Of a stretch of 64,000 nucleotides of DNA, positions 24,174-32,467 are shown in pieces. The notes below the pieces were generated by a model. It worked only from the letters and a program-made list of their open reading frames with translations. It searched no databases and was not told the origin of the DNA. The stretch spans positions 1-64,000 of the forward strand of contig JAVTVY010037242.1 in assembly GCA_036873755.1 (NCBI GenBank). The letters are read 5' to 3'. A program made the position numbers and the translations under genes. Positions within the stretch are counted from its first letter, which is position 1; each line of letters begins with the position of its first letter. The stretch comes from Hanleya hanleyi. Taxonomy: Eukaryota > Mollusca > Polyplacophora > Lepidopleurida > Hanleyidae.

Positions 24174-24454
24174 GTACGTTCATTCAGAAATGGTCCTAAC
24201 AAATGGAAATATTTAAGGAGAACAAGCAAGAATATATGTAAGTTATGAATATTCGAACGATGCAAACGTAGCGATAATTGCCTGTTAACGCGGATGGAGC
24301 CTTCCGAGAAAGGTCAGCTGTAAGGCAAAGTTCAAGGTCACTGTAGACAAAAATCAGAAATGATTGAAAATTGCAATTTATTGCGATTGGATACATTATT
24401 TGAAGACGCAGTATCCGAAAAACAAAATCGACTTCAAAGGTCAATATCACAAAC

Positions 24455-24860
24455 TTGAGCAAAATTATGGAAACCATCGAAACTGATTATTCCGAAGGTA
24501 GCGACAGCGTGGCGTGTGCAAAATTTTTGATTTCAGTCATCTTAGCACTCAGAAACGGTTTAATTGGGTTATATTCAAGACAGACAAGAAACAAGAGTAC
24601 TATTTTCACTGGTGAAGCCAAAGCTGTACGGGTTGCCCTGGATGGTATTGCTTCCTACATTGAAAGAAAGCACGTTACATTTTCAGAACATGTTCACGCC
24701 TTCAAGACATTTAGAATAGATCTTCAACTCATCCCCCCCTTTCCTGGATATTCTTAAATTATATGACCTTAGAGTCAAGCAATGGTTTGCAGTAATTACA
24801 GCTACGTAGGTATTAGCCAGCATAGTGGGCAGGCTTACCCCGGTTATAACCCCGAGAGAA
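24455..24860 (+). pseudogene. Decayed LINE RNase H domain
   Basis: The 100-codon frame contains STIFTGEAKAVRVALDGI, which matches the segment around the catalytic Glu of the RNase H domain found at the end of I-, Jockey- and R1-type LINEs. It continues KHVTFSEHVHAFKTF, where such proteins have F-S-D-S, so the second catalytic Asp appears changed to Glu. A frameshift in the C-run near 24,733 then leads to FLDILKLYDLRVK, and further on YVGIS lies where LINEs have the HVGI motif. The relic is broken and non-functional. It is too short to assign to a family. Confidence 0.55.
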
Positions 24861-25254
24861 GCAGTCTTTACGTCCTGTCTGTCCAAGGCCTGTATCTTCT
24901 CTGCCTCGCTTTACCCAGCCCGCCAGCTATTGCCGTTGGCTATTGGGCAAACAACACCCTCTACCATGGGAGAGAGGGGAGACAACTCTATAATTAAGCA
25001 CTTGTCTCCCCTGCATCACTGTGACACTAATGTGCGTTAATAGTCTATTACTGACAAGACTGTGAGAAAACCTATTTCCACTACAGGTTGAACATTGTTT
25101 TTTTTTGGCTACCTAGACATGTTTTCATCACAGGCAATACTGATGCTTGCAAAGGCTAAGGCAGCCCTGGACGATGACATTGACCCCCTTGGAGCCCGTA
25201 TTTCAGACTTAGTATCTGTGTCTATATGAGCCATCTCTTACATCGATAGTTGCA
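24861..25254. other. Non-coding stretch, nothing recognised
   Basis: Contains a short self-complementary region (GAGAGGGGAGACAAC near 24,970 and CTTGTCTCCCCTGC near 25,002). No gene seen. Confidence 0.35.
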
Positions 25255-25592
25255 CCGCTCATTCGTGAAATTGTCCTAAAATACCGGAAGGCGACGCGAA
25301 GGGTGACGCGACGCGCGATCGGAAGGGCGACGTCGTGGACAACGTCGCGTTCAAAACAACGCGACGTCGCGTCGAGTCCCGTCTTTTAACATTGTAAGAA
25401 GAGCGACGCGACGCGTCACGTTGATAAAAGAAATGCGCGACGGGAAGGGCGTCCTCGTGTTTAAAAAGAGCGACGTCGAGTCGCGTTCTATCTCTTAACA
25501 TCATAAGAACGGGACGCGATGCGCGACGGGAAGGGCGACATCGTCGGCGACGCGCCACCCAAGAATGGCCGAAATGGAACACCATATGAAAC
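25255..25592. repeat. CGACGCG-rich modular repeat
   Basis: Blocks rich in CGACGCG and CGACGTCG alternate with linkers such as GTCTTTTAACATTGTAAGA and ATCTCTTAACATCATAAGA. The right edge ends GGAACACCAT, like the terminus of the foldback element at 58,032-59,911, and the linker TCT(C/T)TTAAC is also shared with it. It appears to be a solo or rearranged relative. Frames across it are compositional artefacts. Confidence 0.6.
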
Positions 25593-26093
25593 CGCCTCTC
25601 ACCTCTCATTCAGATTATTGATTATTGATTTGGAACCTCGCACAAGATATCCAAGATATCACTCGATCTTGGTCACACAGATCAAGAGTCTAGTACCTTG
25701 ATCTCTACAATTCTCGCTTATTCGGCGAACAACAATTTCATCAACACGGCTGGCGATATCACGTAAAATGTCGTGGGCTAGATTGTTGTGTCCTGGCGTT
25801 GACTGTATTTTATGGATCTGACAAGCTCAATCTTAGTCGCTCTTAATTAGTTTCATGAAGCTTTTTGTCGCTCCAGGTAGTATCATCCAAACTGATTGAC
25901 AGATGCGTTTTCATTTCACCAAAATCTCGCACACAAGAAGAAAACTGATTCAAAATTGCGCTTCGGGGACAAAGAAAGCATGGTGCGAGATACCCACTCT
26001 GATATGCAGAAACGGGAAACACCTATAACTATTGTCTATGGATAATGTAGTAAAATGCTGCTTTTCAGGAAACGACCACCAAAGTAGTAGTAT
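25593..26093. other. Non-coding stretch, nothing recognised
   Basis: No gene, RNA or repeat recognised. Confidence 0.35.
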
Positions 26094-26358
26094 AAGTTGA
26101 AATTCTGTCTCATTGACCTACTTCCGACAGGGGGCGCCACCAGGTCACGTGACTGTGACGTCACTTTCGGTTCCGGTCACGTGACCGGAAGTGACCTTTG
26201 ACCCCTGCGCATGCGCACAAAACCGGATATTAATAATGGTGCGCAGGGGTCAAAGGTCACTTCCGGTCACGTGACCTGAACCGGAAGTGACGTCACAGTC
26301 ACGTGACCTGGTGGCGCCCCCTGTCGGAAGTAGGTAAATGAGACAGAATTTCAACCTT
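26094..26358. repeat. Near-perfect 265-bp palindrome packed with promoter-type sites
   Basis: Two arms of about 115 bp are almost exact reverse complements around a short centre near 26,226. Each arm holds, from outside in: GAAATTCTGTCTCATT, a CTCF-like core GGGGGCGCCACC, an E-box palindrome GTCACGTGAC, a CRE TGACGTCA, GGTTCCGGTCACGTGACC (second E-box), the ETS core CCGGAAGTGAC, a DR1 TGACCTTTGACCC and an NRF1-type site (perfect TGCGCATGCGCA at 26,206-26,217 in the left arm). No coding capacity. It could be a foldback MITE; no target-site duplication was found. Confidence 0.85.
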
Positions 26359-26619
26359 ACATCAGGTAAATGTAATGTAATGCTTTATTTAATTTTATGA
26401 GGATTGTGCACAGCCACAAGGCCACGGGGCACTCTCCTTAGATAACATACATATAATAATTACATACAGAGAAAAACACAGTAAATTGTTAAAAAGCAAA
26501 ATGACTACAAATAACAAAATGTTGATTTACATACACAGAATAACCAATTAATGGTTCAATGACAAAATGCGTTTGAAGGTGGTGGGATTTTATAGATAAT
26601 ACTTATGTAGAAGTGGGTG
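26359..26619. other. Non-coding spacer
   Basis: AT-rich DNA between the palindrome and a solo half-arm. Nothing recognised. Confidence 0.35.
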
Positions 26620-26690
26620 AAGTCACGTCACAGTCACGTGACCTGGTGGCGCCCCCTGTCGGAAGTAGGTCAATATGCTAGAATTTCAGG
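26620..26690 (+). repeat. Solo half-arm of the palindrome
   Basis: CACGTCACAGTCACGTGACC, GGTGGCGCCCCCTGTCGGAA and GTAGGTCAAT...AGAATTTCA repeat the outer part of the right arm of the 26.1-kb palindrome. Confidence 0.8.
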
Positions 26691-27179
26691 GTCAAACATT
26701 TATTTTTAATTAACGAGATTTCTTTATACCCCATTGAATTTCAAGATCGCGATCGCTACGTTTGGGCTACGTTGATCTAGGTCATCCCGTACGTTGGCCT
26801 GAAATCGATGAGGCGCGTCTGTGATTGGTGAATGGAAAATACATTGATGGTACGTTGGTCGATCGTCGGGGCCGAGTGGTATACATAAGCTCGCATTTCG
26901 AGGTCATCTCCAGCAATATCCGGCCATCTCCGGAAGAATATAATGGTCAATAAGCCTTTATCTGCCCTTCCAAAGCATCAATGGAATGCACGTCATCAAA
27001 CAGGGTCCCCGACAACATCGCCAGCACTATTCTCAGCACAAATGGCAAGTGGGGAACCCTCAGTTTCTCCACATAGTCATACAGCGAGAGAAGGGAAACC
27101 GTGTTGGTACGAAAAAAATACATGAATCCATGGGAAGTAAGACTTATAGTAATAAAGATAACCTATAGGTGTTGTACGA
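26691..27179. other. Non-coding stretch
   Basis: No gene recognised. Near 26,890-26,930 the phrases AGGTCATCTCCAGC and GGCCATCTCCGG repeat weakly. Confidence 0.35.
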
Positions 27180-28015
27180 TGTTATTATGACGAGTCTAGG
27201 ATCAGGGCGACCACAGGGTCGAGCGTGGCGTGTCCAGTATATCTCCGCAAAAAATAAACACACGAAATGTCGGCGCTGCTGTGGGAATTCTCCTTTTGGC
27301 ATCGATCGTGCTGGATAGGCCCATACTGACTCAGTGGACAATGTGGGTCCCACTGGGAAACCCACTCCTGGTCATTTGCGGTATGGGGTGTGGCATCTTG
27401 TTTTCTTCGTCTCACCACGTAGAACAAGATGGGTGGGGTCTCGAAGCTAAGCGGTACATTTTTTCGGAAAGTTCAGGTAGGTCTGATGGGGTGGATAGGC
27501 CCATACTGGCTGAGTGGACAATGCGTGTCCCACTGGGAAACCCACTCATGGACATTTGCGGTATGGGTTGTGTGGCATCTTGTTTTTGTCGTCACACCAC
27601 GTAGAACACTATGGGAGGGTTTTCGAAGCTGAGGGATGAATTCTTTTGGAAAAGTTTAAGTAGGTCTGATGGGGGGAATAGGCCCATATTAGCTGAGTGG
27701 ACAATGTGTGTCCCACTGGGAAACCCACTCATGGACATTTGCGGTATGGGTTGTGTGGCATCTTGTTTTTCTCGTCTCACCACGTGAATCGCGATGGGAG
27801 GGGTCTCGAAGCTGAGGGATGAATTCTTTTGGAAAAGTTTAAGTAGGTCTGATGGGGGGAATAGGCCCATATTAGCTGAGTGGACAATGTGTGTCCCACT
27901 GGGAAACCCACTCATGGACATTTGCGGTATGGGTTGTGTGGCATCTTGTTTTTCTCGTCTCACCACGTGAATCGCGATGGGAGGGGTCTCGAAGCCAAGC
28001 GGTGAAATTTTTATA
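27180..28015 (-). repeat. 182-bp tandem array, about 4.5 units
   Basis: Units begin at ATAGGCCCATA (27,316; 27,496; 27,679; 27,861; period 180-183 bp) and contain GTCCCACTGGGAAACCCACT, GGACATTTGCGGTATGGG, CGTCTCACCACGTG and GGGTCTCGAAGC. Read on the minus strand, the units contain relatives of phrases in the 4.8-5.6 kb array (CGAGACGAGAAAAAC type). The minus-strand frame 27,592-27,966 is a repeat translation. Confidence 0.85.
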
Positions 28016-28580
28016 AAAAGTCACTGTGCGCATGCGAATTGGGTCGTATGAGGTCCTATTTTGAAGCTCTCGTGGTGGAGCATCCGACTGGACTAATGTA
28101 TCGTCCGTTTTCATCATTCTGCGCATGAGCAACCTGGCTGTAGCATAGAAAGCAGATATTTTGGGGGTTCGTGCACGTTTGTTGAGTGATTGAGGGACCA
28201 TCCGTGGTCCAAATGGACCGTGTGGGGTATCAGTGTGAAGCTGTCGTGGGATAAAGTCAGACTGGCACATTTGTTATTGGAAGTCGCGTCAATCTGCGTC
28301 TGCGCAGTTGGGGTATAGTAAGTAAAATGGTCATTTTGGGGGGTGCGTGGTTCTGTGTTTGAGTCATCGGGGGCCATCCTTGGTCCAAATGGACCGTGTG
28401 GGTATCAGTGTGATGCTCTCGTAGTGCAGACCAGGACTCGAGGGATGGCCACGTCATCGGTGACGTCATTGTTCACGTCATCAGTAGGAGTAGTAGCCAA
28501 AGTGGGCATTTTGGGGGTGTGAAGGAAGGTGTTTGGGGTAGAGATGGACCATCCGTGGTCCGAATGCGTCGTGTGATGTC
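28016..28580 (-). repeat. Composite repeat units with NRF1-like and CRE sites, reversed
   Basis: In reverse orientation this matches the 3.8-4.7 kb block: GGGACCATCCGTGGTCC, GGTCCAAATGGACCG, TTTTGGGGG(G/T)T, TAGTAAGTAAAATGG and ACGTCATCGGTGACGTCATT. It has NRF1-like TGCGCATGCGAA (about 28,026) and CRE sites near 28,453-28,475. Thus the composite at 3.7-8.1 kb and the one at 26.9-31.7 kb share parts in different orientation. Confidence 0.7.
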
Positions 28581-28582
28581 TC

Positions 28583-28825
28583 ATCTTGTAGCAACGCCTA
28601 CCAACGCCAAGCTTAGCGCTTCAACGCCCTGGTGAATTAGCCCTGAAGCTCTGATTTTCTAGATATTCCATGGAATTGTCATTAATTCATAGAAATGCAG
28701 TGACGCTCATCAACACCCGTTGTTACGCCTTAACGCCCTATATGTTCACATTAACACCCGTCTCAACGCCTTAACGCCCGTCTCAACGCCTTAACGCCTT
28801 ATCCTAACGCCCTAATGCCCATAGA
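28583..28825. repeat. AACGCC-type short repeat array
   Basis: CAACGCC and TTAACGCC occur many times (for example TCTCAACGCCTTAACGCC twice in a row near 28,765-28,800). The reverse-complement motif GGCGTTAAG is arrayed at 30,770-30,855 and in short form at 30,010-30,055 and 30,395-30,415. Confidence 0.8.
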
Positions 28826-28965
28826 CCAGTCAATCAGCGGGCTGGGGAAGTAACCAATCATTGCAGCCATAAGGGCATTCACGGCGTACACATCGCGACA
28901 TGTAAAAGCATGTAACAAAATGTAGCACTATATATGACTCATTATGTCCATCATAATCAACGTTG

Positions 28966-29050
28966 GTCAGGATGGCCGAGTGGTCTAAGGCGCCAGTCTT
29001 GAGAGGTGGTCCAAATATGTGGGACGTGGGTGCGAATCCCACTTCTGACA
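28966..29050 (+). tRNA. Type II tRNA-like gene: leucine-type body, anticodon loop reads TGA
   Basis: An 85-base sequence folds as a long-variable-arm tRNA. The acceptor GTCAGGA pairs with TTCTGAC (one G-T wobble) and is followed by discriminator A. The D-arm region TGGCCGAGTGGTCTAAGG is a good A-box; GTGGG TGCGAAT CCCAC forms the T-arm and B-box; the variable arm GTCC/GGAC has four pairs. TTTTT at 29,057-29,061 can terminate RNA polymerase III. The acceptor, D-arm and T-arm match animal tRNA-Leu. The anticodon arm CCAGT CTTGAGA GGTGG has a G-G mismatch and a T-G wobble, and the loop would place TGA (serine) as anticodon. There is no intron. It may be a leucine tRNA pseudogene or a chimaera. 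Confidence 0.75.
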
Positions 29051-29056
29051 CGCACC

Positions 29057-29061
29057 TTTTT
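29057..29061 (+). terminator. RNA polymerase III T-run after the tRNA
   Basis: Five T residues, seven bases after the discriminator base of the tRNA-like gene. Confidence 0.6.
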
Positions 29062-29075
29062 CGTTATTCTTCGCC

Positions 29076-29665
29076 ATGTTCTGGACAGTCTAAATTTTCT
29101 GACCTTTTTTGACAACTCACTCACTCAACTTCATTCCTCTTCCTCTTCTTCCTCCTCCTCTTCTTCTTCTGCTTCTCCCTCCTCCTCTTCCTCCCCTCCT
29201 TTTCCTCTTCCTCGCAGATAACTCGGTTTGAACAATGCCTGGTTATCTCCCCTGATTCGTACCGAATGTGACCTGTGCCCCAGATGTCACGTGACCGGAT
29301 GTGACGTCATAGTGACGTCAGTTTGATACGTAGTAAGAGCAGCACTTCTGAGGTTTTATCTAGAGGCAAAAATGTGCGAATCAGGCGAGATAACCATGAA
29401 TTGTTCAAACAGAGTTATCCGCTCTTCAATGGGCCTCTTCAATGGCGATCCATTTGCATTGCGCAGGGGTCAAAGGTCACTTCCGGTACGAATCAGGGAG
29501 ATAACCTGGAATTGTTCGAACAGAGTTATCTGCGAGGAGTAGGAGGAAGCGGAGGGGGAGGAAGAAGAAGAAGAAGAGGAGAGGAAGAAGAGGAGGAGGA
29601 ATGAAGACAAGTGAGTGAGTGAGTTGTCATATAAGGTCGGAAAACTTGGACTATCCAGAACTTGT
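29076..29665. repeat. Foldback with polypyrimidine/polypurine arms
   Basis: The left arm (about 29,076-29,290) reads GTTCTGGACAGTCTAAATTT, TGACAACTCACTCACTCA, a TTC/CTC tract of about 80 bases ending CCTCGCAGATAACTC, GGTTATCTCCCCTGATTCG and TGTGACCTG. The right arm (about 29,470-29,665) is its reverse complement, with TCAAAGGTCACTTCCGGTAC and a purine tract. A third partial copy (CGAATCAGGCGAGATAACCA) lies at about 29,378-29,430. The middle holds GTCACGTGACC and two CRE-like TGACGTCA sites. Ser- or Glu-rich frames here are artefacts of the tracts. Confidence 0.8.
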
Positions 29666-30765
29666 AACCGAATTCCACGCTCACACCTCGGACAAAAAAT
29701 TGTCCGGGACATACTGACGTTACAGCATCCTGGTCTGCCGCACGACGATTAGAACAAACGGATCAGAGCGCACATAAACGACAGCCTTTGATTGGACAAG
29801 AGCAGCAGAGAATACATCTAACGGACAAGAACGAATATGACTTGTGCATCCCAAATGACGGCTTCTGATTGGACAAGCGTATACTTGAATTGTAAACATA
29901 CCCAACGCGGCTCCTCCAGCGTGGGTATGATGTGATGGAAGGGATAATAAACTATATGAATACTTGTGAATGTGTTGATTTTTCTTTATCTCAACTGTCT
30001 GCATCATGGCGTTAAGACATTATGGGACTAGAAGACGTTAGGGCGTTACGGCGTCACTGCTGTAAGACGGGTGATCAGCATTGCCATCAACACCATCACC
30101 ACAGACATCCACCACCACACACTCACTCACTCATTCCCTCCTCCTCCTCCTTCTCCTCCTCCTCCACACACGTACACACCGGTAACTCTACCGGGTAACA
30201 AGAGCGAACATGGCTCAATCTCCCCAAACGCGCTCCCTTCACTTCCGAACTCGCATTTTCTACTACTCCTTGAGTGCGCAGGCGCATATCACTCCCAGTC
30301 TGACACTAATGAGCAAGAGAGAATATTATAGATGCAGCATCATATGACGGCATTTGATTGGATAGGAGCAACCGTCGATGCGTCTGTTAGTGTGTTAAGA
30401 TAGGCGTTAAGGCGTTGCGTGGGAATTTGCATTCTCTTGCTGCAAGTATTGCTATGCAAATATCCTTGAATATCCTTGACATGCCACAGTCACCACCTTC
30501 GAAAATGCCCTTTCTCTACTACACCTTCGTGCGTATACGCGTTTCGCCTCCAGTCTGACTCTACCCGATATGATCTATAAACAGAACAGAAGTTTTCCCC
30601 AGCCTCCGTTTAATGTCCCGGCGTAGAGCGATGACGACATCGGGGACCACCAAGTCTCAACATGTTTTATTCCGTAGTTTGAAAGGATTGATACATACAC
30701 CTTGTCGACGCGTTAGTATTATATAATAGCATGGTACAATCTCGCGCCAAAGATTAAAAACTGTT
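29666..30765. other. Non-coding region with scattered short repeats
   Basis: Repeats of TCTGATTGGACAAG (an inverted CCAAT box) at about 29,790 and 29,866, a related TTGATTGGATAGGAGC near 30,352, a CTCCTCCTC tract (about 30,138-30,172) and short GGCGTTAAG motifs. No gene seen. Confidence 0.45.
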
Positions 30766-30860
30766 ATGCTAGGGCGTTAAGGCGTTAAGATAGGCCGATA
30801 AGGCGTTAAGATAGGGCGTTAAGGCGCTAAGATAGAGCGCTAAGGCGTGACTGTAAAACT
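30766..30860. repeat. GGCGTTAAGATAG short repeat array
   Basis: About five copies of (G)GGCGTTAAGATAG / GGCGTTAAGGCG, reverse complement of the array at 28.58-28.83 kb. Confidence 0.85.
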
Positions 30861-31109
30861 CTCCACAAAGTCATAGGGCAAATATACCAGGTTTCTGTTT
30901 TCTCTACTACAAAGGCCCAACTGGATTACTTCCCTTGATTTGGTGTTTTTTCACCAATCTCAACAACTTTCCCATTTCGTCGACTCACGAGGCGTAGAGT
31001 CCGTTTTTCACTTTTTTCGGGGAAAATGTTTGGATGCACCCACTATCTCTCACCTCACGGCAGATCACGGTCCGCTGCGAACCGACATTAGCCCATCTAG
31101 ACCTAGTTG
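30861..31109. other. Non-coding spacer
   Basis: No gene recognised; the 3' part (GTCCGTTTTTCACTTTTTTC, GGATGCACCCACTATC) begins to resemble the composite repeat that follows. Confidence 0.4.
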
Positions 31110-31745
31110 ATAGGGTTTTTTCCATATTTTAGGGCTAATGTCCGTGTTTCCGGATCTTTCCGGGGAAATCTTTATATTTTCCAACCCATTAATTGATCGG
31201 TCCGGTGGACCGCTTCACATGGATACCCAACACGGCCCAGTACACCCACTATTGGCCCACCTCGACCTCAAAACGTCCATTCCAATGCCCCTTCCCCCAC
31301 AATTTCTGCCTGCGCATGCGCACCATTGCCCTACTTTCACCACTCACCACTCTAGTCGGACGCTACTTCACGAGTGCTTCGCTTTGACCTCTCACACGAT
31401 CCAATCAGACAAATATTGGCACACCGCCACCTCAAAAAGTCCACCCCAGTTCTGCCTATTCACTACGCATGCGCACGATAACTTTTCAGCGAAAATCAGC
31501 CCATGGCCCCGAGACTCCTACCATCATGTTTTACAGCTCGAGACAGAGAAAACAAGGTGCCACGCCCCATACCGTAAATGTCCATGGGTGGGTTGTCCAG
31601 GAATTCACTGAAGCGTACGGTCTTCTTTAGGAGCAGATAACTCTTGCTGGGCCGTCACGTGACCGGAAGTGACATTTGAACCGGAAATAGCATTTGACCC
31701 GGATGTTACCTTTGACCCGGAAGTAACGTCATCCGTCACTGCTCA
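31110..31745 (+). repeat. Composite repeat copy with NRF1, E-box and ETS motifs
   Basis: Ordered phrases shared with 17.1-17.9 kb: ATTTTAGGGCTAATGTCCGT, CGCTTCACATGGATACCCA, CCACCTCGACCTCAAAACGT, CTACCATCATGTTTTACAGC, AACAAGGTGCCAC, CAGATAACTCTTGCTGGGCC. It has TGCGCATGCGCA at 31,311-31,322, GTCACGTGACCGGAAGTGAC at about 31,655 and TGACCCGGATGTTACC. The long frame 31,138-31,611 is not protein-like. Confidence 0.75.
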
Positions 31746-32465
31746 GCCTCACTCTTCGGTCTTCTGACTACTTACCAACCGTAACACCGGCCTTTCATTC
31801 AAACTGCCCACAATGATAATACAACCAATGCATGTTTTCATTGCCGTTGACCTTGATAGCATTCGTGTATTCCGCCAGCTTCCGTGGCCATGCAGTACTT
31901 CCAATAAGTATTCTACTCCCGTCGGTGAGCCTGCCGTCTTTGTTAGAGTATCGTAAATTAAATTTGCAGTTATAACTCTCAATTAGATGTATTTCGAAAG
32001 CTACACAGGAACAAATATAACGAACTAGCTGCTACAGAACTAGAAGTTACAGAACAGCTACAGAACTGCTTCTAAACTAGATGCAACCTGTAACATATAC
32101 GTCATCTATACGCGATAAGACTGACCTTGGCATCGTTTCCAGCCTACTTTCGGCAACTATAAAACCACGTGATGCTGTCAGCCAATCAGCTAAACTCTAC
32201 CGACGTAACCCGAACGTAACCCGCCATTTTCGAGTTTACTTGTTCAAAATTACAGATCTACAACACCTTTTCATGATACGGAAGTTATTCATATATCTGT
32301 ATCTCTTGTAAGCTCAGACAATATATGTTTCAGAAGTGGGATGAAAAACCTGTAATTTGTCAGATTTCTCGAGCCTGTTCTCCGCTGGGTGAAGACCGAA
32401 CAGTATACGATAAAGTACCGAAAATATACCCAAACAAAACATACAGCTACGGATCAATGAACAAC
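31746..32465. other. Non-coding stretch, nothing recognised
   Basis: Short frames on both strands without domain signals. Confidence 0.35.
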
Positions 32466-32467
32466 TA

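Noticed and set aside
29006..29221. Poly-serine frame and the matching acidic frame at 29,323-29,604
   Set aside because: Products of the pyrimidine/purine tracts in the foldback.
31138..31611. 157-codon plus frame
   Set aside because: Lies entirely in the composite repeat whose copies at 17 kb and 7.5 kb do not keep the frame open.
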